Assembly (NCBI GenBank): GCA_045539425.1
Contig: JAZQFH010000038.1
Location: 69,142 to 133,141 of the forward strand
DNA: 64,000 bases
Direction: 5' to 3'
Source: RUG14871 sp045539425
Lineage (GTDB): Bacteria > Bacillota_I > Bacilli_A > Erysipelotrichales > Erysipelotrichaceae
The notes beneath the pieces were generated by a model that worked only from the letters and a program-made list of their open reading frames with translations, made no database searches and was not told where the DNA came from. How positions within the stretch are numbered: position 1 is the first letter of the stretch; each line of letters opens with the position of its first letter. Both the position numbers and the translations under genes were made by a program. Of the stretch, positions 8,648 to 18,026 are shown one piece after another.

Positions 8648-9751
8648 ATGGAAAATAACAGCAGAAATATCTGGAAAGGGATAGCTCTCTGTCTTCTGAT
8701 TCTCCTGCTTGTGGAAAGCTGCTTCTTCTATCAAAAGATCACAAAGAAAGAGACACCGGCAGAAGAGAAAACAGCAGACATCACGACGGAAACCGTCATG
8801 AAATCCTGGCAGGACGATGCCCTTGCGAAGAATGAACTGATCGAATACATGAGTGCCATTACGGATCAGAACAGTAAGGATTATATCCCGGTGGAAGACC
8901 GCATTGCCGTCTTTGACTTGGACGGTACGCTCTTCTGCGAAACCGACCCGGTCTACTTTGACTACCGTCTCTTCCACTACCGCGTTACGCAGGATCCGAC
9001 CTATAAGGACAAAGCCACCGACTTTGAAAAGGAAGTTGCCGAAAAGATTCAGATCATGATGGATACGGGTGTCAGTGCCTCGGGACTGGAAGTCGATCAC
9101 GGAAAAGGCGTCGCTTCCGCCTTCAAAGGAAAGACGGTCGATGAATTCAATGCCTATATTCAGGAATTCAAGAAGATGGACGCACCAGGCTACAACAGCA
9201 TGAAAAACGGTGAAGCCTTCTACAAACCGATGCTGGAACTGGTGGATTATTTACAGGAAAATGACTTCACGGTCTACATCGTCAGCGGCACGGACCGCTT
9301 AATCGTAAGAGGCATTGTGGAAGGAAACATGAATGTTCCGAACCGCCAGATTATCGGAAGCGATGAAACGATTACGGCCAGAGACCAGAAAGACGAAGAC
9401 GGCTTAACCTATGTTTTTGATGATGACGATGTGCTCATTCTGGGAGGGAACTTCATTATTAAGAACCTCAAGATGAACAAGGTATCCGTCATCATGCAGG
9501 AAATCGGCCAGCAGCCAATTCTCTCCTTCGGAAACTCCACGGGAGATAGTTCCATGGCGGAATTTGTCACCTCCAACAATAAGTACCGCAGCTTAGCCTT
9601 CATGTTATGTTGCGACGATACGGTAAGAGAAAACGGAAATGAATCCAAAGCCGAAAAGATGCAGCAACTCTGCAATGAATTCGACTGGGTTCCGATCTCC
9701 ATGAAGAATGACTGGAAAACCATCTACGGCGAAAACGTCACCAGAAAATAG
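8648..9751 (+). CDS. Membrane-anchored HAD-family phosphatase
   Basis: 367 residues. A single hydrophobic segment at about 10-27 is a signal anchor; a cysteine at 25 lacks a good lipobox. The HAD core shows motif I FDLDGT with Asp90 and Asp92, motif II in YIVSGTDR, and a late acidic motif in SFGNSTGDSSM. The insert between motifs I and II is large, as in phosphoserine-phosphatase-like members. It probably works outside the membrane as a phosphomonoesterase. Substrate unknown. The gene has its own promoter and terminator. Confidence 0.87.
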   Translation: MENNSRNIWKGIALCLLILLLVESCFFYQKITKKETPAEEKTADITTETVMKSWQDDALAKNELIEYMSAITDQNSKDYIPVEDRIAVFDLDGTLFCETDPVYFDYRLFHYRVTQDPTYKDKATDFEKEVAEKIQIMMDTGVSASGLEVDHGKGVASAFKGKTVDEFNAYIQEFKKMDAPGYNSMKNGEAFYKPMLELVDYLQENDFTVYIVSGTDRLIVRGIVEGNMNVPNRQIIGSDETITARDQKDEDGLTYVFDDDDVLILGGNFIIKNLKMNKVSVIMQEIGQQPILSFGNSTGDSSMAEFVTSNNKYRSLAFMLCCDDTVRENGNESKAEKMQQLCNEFDWVPISMKNDWKTIYGENVTRK

Positions 9752-9754
9752 AAT

Positions 9755-9784
9755 AAAGCCCGTAGCATATCGCTCCGGGCTTTT
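9755..9784. terminator. Bidirectional terminator
   Basis: AAAGCCCG (9755-9762) pairs with CGGGCTTT (9776-9783), followed by T bases on both strands. It separates the HAD and MBL-rubredoxin genes. Confidence 0.8.
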
Positions 9785-9804
9785 CTGTTCTTGTTTGGAA
9801 TAGA

Positions 9805-10758
9805 TTAAGCTTTATTAAATTTATCTTTTCCCTGTCTGCAGCGCGGGCATCTCCAGTCTTCCGGAAGATCCTCAAATGCGACACCGTCGTGTTCCGCCGG
9901 ATCATAGACATATCCGCAGATGGAGCAGATGTATTTGCCTGTTCCTTCATCCAGTACGAAATAGTCATCGGACGGGCGGATGGTTTCCGCAGGATGATCC
10001 AGATCCATGACTTTCTTCGCTTCCAGATTCTCATATCCCTGTGGTGTGTGCGTTCCGCAGTATACCGTCGGATGGTTGCGGATGAATTCGCGGATCGTAT
10101 TCTGTGTGCTTCTGGCCATATGAATATCATCGTAAACGACGGACAGCTTATCCGCATACATGGCTTCGTCCACATAAGTGATGTCCCCGTGGAACATGTA
10201 GAATAAACCGCCGTCTTCCGCAACAATGATGCTGTTGCCAAATGTGTGTCCCGGTGCCGGTAACATGCGTACGCCCGGCGCAATGATCTGGCTTCTCTTG
10301 AAGTTATAGTACGGACCGTCCGTGAAATCGACCGGAATCAGACCCGGATGGTCTTTCAGCGCCTTGATCTCGTCTGTCTCAAATTCAATGCGGTTGATGT
10401 AAACCTTCGCATTCGGGAAACTTCTGATTTCTCCGGAGTGGTCATTGTGCTTATGCGTCAGGATGATCTTCGTCACCTGGGAAGGTTCATATCCTGCCCG
10501 TTTTAAAGCGGACACATAGTCTTCAATCCATCTGCCGATATACGTTGGCTGTTTTCCGTCCCAGACGGCACTCGGGCTTTCTTTCGGTAATCCGGTATCC
10601 ACCAGAATCACATCTTCTCCCGTATCAATCAGATAATTCTGAAGAGAGCCGCGGTATTTCACGTTATTGTCAAAATGCTGTGCGCCCTCTTCTCCGCCAA
10701 AGGCAAAGCCCTGTGCATAAAAGCCTTTTTCATAGAATTTGATTGCCTTAAAAATCAT
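9805..10758 (-). CDS. MBL-fold hydrolase with a C-terminal rubredoxin domain
   Basis: 317 residues. Residues 1 to about 255 are a metallo-beta-lactamase fold with THKHNDHSG and the later ligands PGHTFGNS and HGDITY, most like the lactonase/glyoxalase branch. Residues about 275-317 are a rubredoxin with CSICGYVYDP and CPRC, able to hold one iron. Flavodiiron proteins combine an MBL domain, flavodoxin and sometimes rubredoxin, but here no flavodoxin is present. The MBL part could be a lactonase or a di-iron oxidoreductase fed by the rubredoxin. ATG at 10758 is chosen because AAGGAG lies 11 bases upstream; the longer frame adds a low-complexity basic extension. Confidence 0.85.
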   Translation of the reverse strand: MIFKAIKFYEKGFYAQGFAFGGEEGAQHFDNNVKYRGSLQNYLIDTGEDVILVDTGLPKESPSAVWDGKQPTYIGRWIEDYVSALKRAGYEPSQVTKIILTHKHNDHSGEIRSFPNAKVYINRIEFETDEIKALKDHPGLIPVDFTDGPYYNFKRSQIIAPGVRMLPAPGHTFGNSIIVAEDGGLFYMFHGDITYVDEAMYADKLSVVYDDIHMARSTQNTIREFIRNHPTVYCGTHTPQGYENLEAKKVMDLDHPAETIRPSDDYFVLDEGTGKYICSICGYVYDPAEHDGVAFEDLPEDWRCPRCRQGKDKFNKA

Positions 10759-11015
10759 GGTTTTTTGTACTCCTTTTCTTCTGCCGGTCTTCCTACCGCC
10801 TGCGCTTTCCTGCATTATTATCTTTTCTTCTGCATCGGCCTGCAGCCCATACCGGCCATTCTAACCTCATATTACATGTGTCATTTTATTATTTCAAGAT
10901 ACAGCGGCGAAAAATCTGTCCGGATAGATTACAGATGTAATTCCCGGATTTTCCTGCGTTTCATTGCGTTGTAGAGTACCTCAGGCTTTGTTCTTCCTTT
11001 ATAAAAAGAAAAATC

Positions 11016-11039
11016 AGAACGGAGGTAACTTACCGTTCT
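11016..11039. repeat. Hairpin in the 355-base intergenic region
   Basis: AGAACGG (11016-11022) and CCGTTCT (11033-11039) pair perfectly, and the loop holds a free ribosome-binding-like AGGT. No gene uses it. The rest of 10759-11064 shows no coding sequence or known RNA that I can recognise. Confidence 0.4.
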
Positions 11040-11064
11040 CTTCTGTCACCCTCTCTGATAAAAT

Positions 11065-11093
11065 TTGGAAAGCGCGGACTTTTATAGTAAAAT
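11065..11093 (+). promoter_or_regulatory. Promoter of the lipoprotein gene
   Basis: TTGGAA (11065-11070), exactly 17 bases, TAAAAT (11088-11093). Start of transcription near 11100 gives a leader of about 14 bases that contains GGAGG just before ATG at 11114. Confidence 0.65.
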
Positions 11094-11113
11094 GATTCAC
11101 GGAGGTAGTTATT

Positions 11114-12049
11114 ATGAAAAAAACTATTTTATTATTAACAACATTAATGATGTTAATCACTCTGGTTGCCGGATGCTCTCAGAAACAGCCGGAAGAACCA
11201 AGCGGCAATACAGAACCCGAACAGCAGGAACCGGTTGCGGAAACGGTTCTGATTCAGGTCAATGTACAGGGACTTGGTGAAATCGCCGCGACCACGGACG
11301 GTTCAGAGCCGCAGTTTGACGATCAGTATCCATTCTCTTCCTTTGTGACTAACACGGAAAAAGGAAGCACAGTCAAAGTGAGCACGAGAACGACGGATGA
11401 AGATTACCAGTTCATCAAATGGACCAAGAACGGCGAATTCTTCTCGAATGAGACATCCATCACCATCACGGCAGATGCCGATGCGGAATATATTGCTGTC
11501 TATGATTTGCGCAGCGGATATGAAGGAACTGCGATCACGGACATCAAGGATGCCAAGACACTGGGAGACGTCTTCCCTCTGCCATACAAACAGGCCGGAT
11601 ATGACTCCGAGAAATATTTCTATGTCTTTGAACTCAACAACATCATCTACCGCGTCGAAGCAGCTATGACACCGGAAATCATGGCAGAACTCGAGAAACT
11701 TGACTGGGAAGATCCGGACCGTGACCTCAAGGAGCTGAACGTGGTTGCGCCACTGGCACTTACTCGCGTTGACAACCTGACGGCAATGATCCCGACACAG
11801 GACAAGATCAACAAATACATCGGCATGAACGGCCAGGACATGGTGAATCAGAACTGGTTTATCCAGGGCTATGAATTCGAACCGCTGAAGTTCTACATGA
11901 ACCACGGCATGTTCGCCTACGAAGTGTACTTCGACGGTGAAATCGATCCGGCCACATTCAATGAAGAAACGGATATGGGCAAGCTGACAGTCAAGGACAT
12001 CAAGTGCACAGGCATTGGTGATGCATTTGACTTCATTCCGGAAGATTAA
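11114..12049 (+). CDS. Lipoprotein with an InlB B-repeat-like domain
   Basis: 311 residues. A clear lipoprotein signal peptide ends in LVAGC (Cys21). A short Glu/Pro/Gln-rich linker follows. Residues about 38-132 form a divergent InlB-B/bacterial-repeat-like beta domain (pattern FIKWTKNGE...SITITADADAEYIAVYD). The remaining 180 residues are not recognised; they are acidic and contain no obvious catalytic motif. The protein should sit on the outer face of the membrane, perhaps as an adhesin or ligand-binding protein. Monocistronic, with its own promoter and terminator. Confidence 0.8.
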   Translation: MKKTILLLTTLMMLITLVAGCSQKQPEEPSGNTEPEQQEPVAETVLIQVNVQGLGEIAATTDGSEPQFDDQYPFSSFVTNTEKGSTVKVSTRTTDEDYQFIKWTKNGEFFSNETSITITADADAEYIAVYDLRSGYEGTAITDIKDAKTLGDVFPLPYKQAGYDSEKYFYVFELNNIIYRVEAAMTPEIMAELEKLDWEDPDRDLKELNVVAPLALTRVDNLTAMIPTQDKINKYIGMNGQDMVNQNWFIQGYEFEPLKFYMNHGMFAYEVYFDGEIDPATFNEETDMGKLTVKDIKCTGIGDAFDFIPED

Positions 12050-12065
12050 TTTCAAAAATGCATCA

Positions 12066-12100
12066 AAGCCTGTCTGATTTTGAAAACAGACAGGCTTTTT
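12066..12100. terminator. Bidirectional terminator
   Basis: AAGCCTGTCTG (12066-12076) pairs with CAGACAGGCTT (12087-12097), then a T run. The minus-strand ROK gene ends two bases later, so it is probably shared. Confidence 0.88.
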
Positions 12101-12101
12101 C

Positions 12102-13040
12102 TTATTCATAAAGACTTTGATAGTTGTAAATTGCGCCAAGCAGATTGGCATCTTCCCTGTACTGACAGGAATCTATCGTTGCAGAGAATCTTCTGTAGAT
12201 GGAAAGGCTTTCCCCGGCCTTTCGGTATTCCGCTTTCAGATCATTCAGGAACATCTCATTCTGTGAAATACCGCCGCCGATCAGGATTTTCTCCGTATCC
12301 AGCATAATCTGCAGATTCAGGATGATCATGATGAGCTTCTCAATCCACTTATGATAGACCTCGGAAGTAACGGGATCGTTTTCCTTCACCCACTGCAGCA
12401 CTTCTTTTCCGCCGTATTTTTTTGTGCGCTGTTGGGGATTATCAACAAAGTTATCCGACACTTCAAATTCCGCGGGGTCCATTCCTTTTGCCTGTGCGAC
12501 ATGCAAGAGGAACCCCGTCATGCCGCCGCTTAACGCTGCGCAGCCTTCCATACTATAATTTCCCGGCTCCAGAAGGAATCCCGTGATTTCTCCGGCTGCG
12601 AAGTGCGACCCGCGCAACAGTTTTCCATTTGTGACAATACCGCCGCCCAGTCCGGTACCGATGGTGATGACCGCACCGTTTTGAACGCCTTTCAGTCTGC
12701 CGGAGACAAGTTCCGCCAGTGTTGCGGCCTTCCCGTCATTTTCCACGGCAACCTTACAGGGAATATCACTTAACAGTTCATAGATATTGGTCTCCGCCAG
12801 TTTCTTATAGGAGCCGGCACGGTAAGCATATCCCGTAACGGGGTCAATGATTCCCGGCATGGAAATCGCAATCCCATCGACACCATCCGCATACGCTTCA
12901 TACTTTGCGGCAATATAATCGTGAAAGACTTCTTTCGATTTCAGAGGAGCCTGATCTTTCCACTTGAGAAGAATCTCTTCCCCTTCGATCACGGCTGCCT
13001 TCACGAAGGTGCCGCCGAAATCAAATGCCAGATATTTCAT
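12102..13040 (-). CDS. ROK-family sugar kinase
   Basis: 312 residues with the ATP phosphate loop DFGGTFVK (residues 7-14), the substrate motif ENDGKAA and the ROK signature GTGLGGGIV. The zinc-binding CxCGxxGCxE motif of repressor-type ROK proteins is reduced to a single cysteine (MEGCAA), and no N-terminal DNA-binding domain is present, so it is an enzyme. It lies last in the beta-glucoside operon, 20 bases after the GH1 gene, so it probably phosphorylates free glucose released by GH1 or the non-reducing sugar of a beta-glucoside. Confidence 0.87.
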   Translation of the reverse strand: MKYLAFDFGGTFVKAAVIEGEEILLKWKDQAPLKSKEVFHDYIAAKYEAYADGVDGIAISMPGIIDPVTGYAYRAGSYKKLAETNIYELLSDIPCKVAVENDGKAATLAELVSGRLKGVQNGAVITIGTGLGGGIVTNGKLLRGSHFAAGEITGFLLEPGNYSMEGCAALSGGMTGFLLHVAQAKGMDPAEFEVSDNFVDNPQQRTKKYGGKEVLQWVKENDPVTSEVYHKWIEKLIMIILNLQIMLDTEKILIGGGISQNEMFLNDLKAEYRKAGESLSIYRRFSATIDSCQYREDANLLGAIYNYQSLYE

Positions 13041-13060
13041 AGCTTCCCCTTTCCGTTTTG

Positions 13061-14497
13061 TTATTTCAGAGAGTCACCGTCAGTCGCAATGACTTCCTTA
13101 TACCATTCAAAACTCTTTTTCTTTGTACGCTTCAGAGTTCCTTCACCCTTGTTGTTCAAATCAACATGAATGAAGCCGTAACGTTTTTCCATATCTCCCG
13201 TACCTGCTGAGACGATATCGATCGGACCCCATTCGCAATAGCCCAGGATACAGACACCGTCCTGAAGGGCATTGCTGACTTCACGCAGATGATCATTCAG
13301 ATACTGGATTCTGGTGTCATCATTGATCTCACCATTGACTACTTCGTCATAGTCGCCGTATCCATTCTCAACGATAAAGAGCGGCTTATTGTAGCGATCA
13401 TAGAGCCAGTTACAGGAATAACGGATACCTAGCGGATCCACGCTCCAGCCGAACGGGCTGTATTCCAGATACGGATTCCGTAAACCGGAGAAAACATTTC
13501 CGTCTGCTTTGTCGTATTTTTCCGGATGCGCCGAATCCGTCAGCGTCATATAGTAGCTGAATGCCACATAGTCGATGGTGTATTCCTTCATGATGCGAAG
13601 TTCTTCTTCGCTTCTGTCCAGTACAACACCTTTCTTTTTGAACTCCTGTTCCATGTAGTACGGATATTCGCCTTTGGCCATGACATCCAAACAGAAGACA
13701 CCTTTCATGCGGTTATCCGTGAACGTCTTCATGACATCTTCCGGATCGCAGGTACGCGGATATCTTGGAATGAAGGCGACCATGCCGCCCACCATGACAT
13801 CCTGAATCATCTCATGGGCAAGCTGCACTGTTTTCGCACAGGCCACAAACTGATTGTGCATGGCCTGATAGACCAGCTGTGCCCGGTTATCTCCTTCATG
13901 GAAGTGAATGCCCGTATGGATTGCGTATTCGTGTGTGCCTTTGATGTCATTGACACCGGCATTGATTTCGTTAAAGACGACCCAGTATTTCACTCTGTCA
14001 CCATAGCGCTCGAACAGTGTTTTCGCATACTTCAGGAAGACATTGATCATCTTCTTGCTGGTCCAGCCGTTGTACTTCTCAATTAAAGCCAGAGGCATTT
14101 CGAAGTGGGAAATGGTCACTAACGGTTCCATACCGTATTTTCTGATTTCGTTAATAACATCATCATAGTATTTTAAGCCTGCCTCATTCGGCACTTCATC
14201 ATCCCCGTTCGGATAGATCCGGCTCCAGGCGATGGAGATCCGCAAGACGCGGAAGCCCATTTCACCAAACAGAGCGATATCTTCCTTATAGCGATGATAG
14301 AAATCGATGGCTTTGTGGCGCGGATAGTAGGTATCCGCATTCAGTTCAAATTTGAAGCCGGCTTTCCTGCTGGAAGTGGTTCCTCCCGGCAGGAAATCGT
14401 CGACTGAGAGTCCTTTTCCGTCTTCCAGATAAGCACCTTCACACTGATTGGCAGCGATGGCGCCTCCCAGAAGGAATTCATGCGGAAAGCGGGCCAT
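13061..14497 (-). CDS. GH1 6-phospho-beta-glucosidase
   Basis: 478 residues, the usual length. The acid/base Glu177 is in FNEI and the nucleophile Glu377 in VENGYG. The C-terminal stretch SAGTGDMEKRYG carries the serine/lysine/tyrosine positions that bind the 6-phosphate in phospho-beta-glucosidases. It cleaves phosphorylated cellobiose or aryl-beta-glucosides imported by the PTS. Its ATG shares a base with the stop codon of the PTS IIC gene (TAATG), so translation is coupled. Confidence 0.92.
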   Translation of the reverse strand: MARFPHEFLLGGAIAANQCEGAYLEDGKGLSVDDFLPGGTTSSRKAGFKFELNADTYYPRHKAIDFYHRYKEDIALFGEMGFRVLRISIAWSRIYPNGDDEVPNEAGLKYYDDVINEIRKYGMEPLVTISHFEMPLALIEKYNGWTSKKMINVFLKYAKTLFERYGDRVKYWVVFNEINAGVNDIKGTHEYAIHTGIHFHEGDNRAQLVYQAMHNQFVACAKTVQLAHEMIQDVMVGGMVAFIPRYPRTCDPEDVMKTFTDNRMKGVFCLDVMAKGEYPYYMEQEFKKKGVVLDRSEEELRIMKEYTIDYVAFSYYMTLTDSAHPEKYDKADGNVFSGLRNPYLEYSPFGWSVDPLGIRYSCNWLYDRYNKPLFIVENGYGDYDEVVNGEINDDTRIQYLNDHLREVSNALQDGVCILGYCEWGPIDIVSAGTGDMEKRYGFIHVDLNNKGEGTLKRTKKKSFEWYKEVIATDGDSLK

Positions 14498-15783
14498 TAT
14501 GCGTTCTCCAGAGCGTCTTCTTCATCCGCCTGCTTGTCATATGCCTTGACAAACGGTGCGAAGATCAGAATGTTGATGGCGAATAAGACGAACCAGACAA
14601 CCGGAGCTTTCCAGTCCATGGTAGCTAAGAAAGCATTGATTGGGGACGGGAATGTTGCCAGAGTGGAAACATAGACCGTATTCATGAAGCCGGCTTTCAT
14701 TAATAAGAAGCAGGCACCTGTATTTAAGATCGTAGTGATCAGGATCGGGATGATCATCGTGACGTTCATGACGATCGGTAAGCCGAAGATCAGCGGTTCA
14801 TTGATATTGAAGATATTCGGAACCAGAGAAATCTTGCTTAAGGATTTCAGACGTTCGTTCTTTGCGAAGAGCAGAACGGCAATCAGCAGAGCTTCGAACA
14901 TGATCTGTGTACCGAAGATGGATTTGAAGGAACCGGCTAATACCGCTGTACCCATGGATCCTGCTTCAACAGCTGCCGCGTTGGCTGCCAGGTTGGCAGA
15001 CTGGATCGGGCCGATGATGGAAGCAACCATTGCCGCACCGTGGATTCCGAAGAACCAGAAGCCGATGACAAAGAGGTTGATTACGATGACGGAGCCTAAG
15101 GAATCCGAGAATGAGAGAAGAGGAGAGATGACATTCTGAACGAATGTGATCATTCCGAATCCGAAGAGCTTCGTGATTAAGTTATTTACGAGAATGAAGA
15201 GGACAGCACTGATTGCCAGCGGGAAGAGGTAGTCGAATACCGCCACGATATTGTGCGGAACACTTTCCGGCATTGGGATCTTCGGTCCTTTTTTGATGTA
15301 CCAGCTGGTAATCTCAACGGATGCCATTGCGATTAAGATTCCGGCAAACATGCCCTGTGCATCCATCTGGCCAATGACCATGGCTCTGCCTGCATCCGTT
15401 TTCTGAGGAGCAGCAGCTAAGACAACGAACGTGAACAAGGCGATCACTGCGGAATAGTCCGGGCGGATATTTCTTGCTTTCGCTAAGGAATAGGCAATTC
15501 CGAATACTGCATAAACGGAAATGATACCGAGTGTTAAGTCATAGAGAGCACGGATTGCCGGTGTGCTTGGTCCCCAGTTCTTGATGGCAAGCAGGATACC
15601 TGTTGCCGTATCCGGAATCGGCGGGAACATTAAGATCATGGCAATACCGCCAAGCAAAGTAAACGGCAGAGTGAACATCATGCCTTCACGTAAGGATTTC
15701 ATGTGCGGTTCATTGGAAAGCGTAACAGCAAGCTTACCGACACTGTTTTCCAGAACATCGCGGAATTTTTCTAAACCAGTCAT
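14497..15783 (-). CDS. PTS lactose/cellobiose-family IIC permease
   Basis: 428 residues with about ten membrane helices. The conserved family signatures are FSDSLGS, GIHGAAMV and FNINEPLIFGLPIVMN. It carries a beta-glucoside across the membrane while the sugar is phosphorylated. No IIA or IIB gene is present in this operon, so it must use subunits encoded elsewhere. Ribosome binding site GGAGAAG before ATG at 15783. Confidence 0.93.
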   Translation of the reverse strand: MTGLEKFRDVLENSVGKLAVTLSNEPHMKSLREGMMFTLPFTLLGGIAMILMFPPIPDTATGILLAIKNWGPSTPAIRALYDLTLGIISVYAVFGIAYSLAKARNIRPDYSAVIALFTFVVLAAAPQKTDAGRAMVIGQMDAQGMFAGILIAMASVEITSWYIKKGPKIPMPESVPHNIVAVFDYLFPLAISAVLFILVNNLITKLFGFGMITFVQNVISPLLSFSDSLGSVIVINLFVIGFWFFGIHGAAMVASIIGPIQSANLAANAAAVEAGSMGTAVLAGSFKSIFGTQIMFEALLIAVLLFAKNERLKSLSKISLVPNIFNINEPLIFGLPIVMNVTMIIPILITTILNTGACFLLMKAGFMNTVYVSTLATFPSPINAFLATMDWKAPVVWFVLFAINILIFAPFVKAYDKQADEEDALENA

Positions 15784-15823
15784 ATTATCTTCTCCTTTCC
15801 GGTTTTTGAATGATTACGCTTTC

Positions 15824-15878
15824 ATTATAAAAATCGGAGAGTGTTTCTTCATTTTTCCGTATTCCTAAAGCTTAGGAA
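15824..15878 (-). promoter_or_regulatory. Activator-dependent promoter of the beta-glucoside operon
   Basis: A perfect TATAAT (15824-15829, minus strand) has no acceptable -35 box. Centred about 53 bases upstream of the likely start is a perfect inverted repeat, TTCCTAA-AGC-TTAGGAA (15862-15878), placed as an activator site. Half sites of the same kind (TTTCCT and AGGAAA) occur near 17680 and 17700, before the PRD regulator gene itself. Confidence 0.55.
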
Positions 15879-15879
15879 A

Positions 15880-17638
15880 TCAAAGCAGGCATTCCCGGAT
15901 CATGCCGGTCTCTTCCGCAAGCACAAAGAGCGTTACGGACGTATAAGGCGTCTCATGATATTCCCCCGCAAAAGAGAGATCATAGCGGCGGATACAGTCA
16001 CTGTGTAATAGAGGAATCATCACATTCAGCTCTCTCCCGTTCCCTTTGATCACGCTGCTGCGGAAGATATCCTCTAAAATATATTCCCAGTCGTCAGAGG
16101 ATACTTCACTTTCTCCTCTAAGCTCTCTCAATAGATTCCGCAATACCTCCTCCAGACTGTTTCCAATTGCCTCTTTCCCTGCGGAAACAACTTCGCTTCG
16201 GTCCAGTCCGGTAAGAAACTCCTCCACTTTTCCAATCTGATCCTTTGCGGAGATGAGGTTGATTTCAAGATACGGCAAATCCGTCTCATTGAGCGGAACG
16301 GTGGATATAATACCGTCTGCCGTACCTTTTTTCCTGCGATAATCATAGGAAGATGCGATGGCATCCACCGTAATACGATCCGCAAAATAGCGCTCCAGGC
16401 TCTCCTTTAAGCCCTCTGCCGTATACCGGCTGGAGTCGCACACCAATAGCAGATGTTTCTTCTCTGAGGAAATACTGTGCTTTAAGCAGACCGTCAGCCG
16501 TGCCAGATCATGTACAGTGAAAACATCCTCCGGGAAATAGCGGTGACAGTAATAAGTGTAAAGAACCGCCAGATACAGCATTTCCGTATTATTCTCAAAG
16601 ATCCGTCTTCTGCGGCTGATGGAGTAGTAGAAACGGTGACGCTTGATATAGAGAATGCTCTCCGTTTCACTCATCAGATTGCGCTCATCACTCAGCGTTT
16701 TCCCGTACTTGGCAATGGCTTCTGAAAAATCACGGACTGCCGCTCTGACTTCATTACTGACACTTAACAGAGGATTTCCGCTGAGGTAATCCTTTCCTCT
16801 TAAGCGTTCCAGCAAATACCCGTAATCCTCATCCCTTAATACCGCAAACCTGTTATCATGGCGCAAGAGCTTTTCTTTCAGCCGCACGGACAGTTCCATC
16901 GTCTCACTCAGACTTTGAATATAGAACTCTTGGGAGGTACGGTAATAGGCCAAAGCGATATCTACCGCAAAGGAGAGAATACTTCTTCCCGAAAGCTGCA
17001 GATGTTCCTCATTTAAAAATTCCACCACGCACTCAATCAGTTCGTTCACCGTCTCATAGAATTCCGAGCTTCCCGAAATGAAGTAACTGTATTTCAGCTC
17101 CATGACCATATTATTTCTCTGGGTATAGATTCCGCTGATCAATGAGCGGATTACGGATTCCTCTTCTTTCAGATAATACTTTCCGTCGGCTTTACGCAAC
17201 TCCATACTGATCCGTCTGCCCTTCAGCCACTTCTCCAGTGCTTTGATGTCTCCATACACCACAGACGGGGAAAGGAAGAAGAGTTCTTCCATATCCTCCT
17301 GGGAATAGCGATTGCCAAACAGCATGTTAAAGGTCAGATACACGATCCGCTCATTCTGGGTTTCCGGAATATCGAAGTCCAACTGCTCCGCAATCTTTGC
17401 AATGATATTCTCTTCCCGGATACGCATCAGACATTCCCCCGGAATATAATAGCCGCTCTGCTTTTCCCCCCTTGATGTAAACCTGATAGGAGGAAAGACT
17501 TTCATTGATGGCCTGAATGTCATTCCGGATCGTACGGTCCGTAACAGAGAACTGCTTTGCCAGTTCACTGCCGAACTGCGGCTTGTTATTTTGCATGAGC
17601 TGTAATAATAGTTCCGTCTGTCTTCTGGTGAGTTCCAT
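15880..17638 (-). pseudogene. PRD-domain transcriptional activator, frameshifted at a G6 tract
   Basis: The gene reads as an HTH, a second HTH, two PRD domains and a IIB-like domain (HLLLVCDSS), the plan of LicR/MtlR-type PTS-controlled activators. The N-terminal HTH (MELTRRQTELLLQL) starts at ATG 17638 with the site GAGGGGGG. The frame is lost at six G bases on the minus strand (17466-17471); with five G the frame runs on without a break into SGYYIPGE and the rest. All downstream sequence is well preserved, so the change is recent, a phase switch, or a sequencing error. It lies directly upstream of the PTS IIC gene and is its probable regulator, controlled by PTS phosphorylation. Confidence 0.8.
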
Positions 17639-17780
17639 AACTGCCCCCCTCTGTTTCAATGATATTGTTAATCTTATTTCCTTACAGTATTATTTTAGGA
17701 AATGTTCAAATCAAAGTAAAACGGAAATTTATAAAACGCATTGCGTTATATATTAAAAACAGAAAGTTTGAGGGAGCTGT

Positions 17781-17912
17781 ATGGACGTAAGAGGAAACCG
17801 TTATGGGACTGTATCGGTTGCAATACCTGCATATATGAACGGTAAAACATCCGGTTTTTGCCGAGTTGTATGTAAGAAGAAGAAAAGAAAGGTGATATAC
17901 ATCAGTTGTTAA
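17781..17912 (+). CDS. Possible 43-residue basic protein
   Basis: ATG at 17781 has GGGAG four bases upstream and opens a 43-residue frame with a lysine-rich tail (VCKKKKRKVIYISC). A TATATT-like -10 lies upstream near 17746. No similarity is recognised. It stands in a 388-base stretch (17639-18026) that otherwise holds only the regulator's promoter region and the ruined start of a DUF4143 gene, so it may be chance. Confidence 0.3.
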   Translation: MDVRGNRYGTVSVAIPAYMNGKTSGFCRVVCKKKKRKVIYISC

Positions 17913-18026
17913 GAACATGACAAAACATATCCATGCCCATATTTTTTCAGCTATCTATTGCATTATTGATCATTTACGCTATAACATAGGTGATATTTTG
18001 CGGGCATGCCCACAAAAAACGAGGTG

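Noticed and set aside
8600..9100. Minus-strand 166-codon frame
   Set aside because: It overlaps the start and catalytic motif of the HAD gene and lacks a ribosome binding site.
11303..12151. Minus-strand 282-codon frame
   Set aside because: It is antisense to the lipoprotein gene and runs through its terminator; composition is that of a shadow frame.
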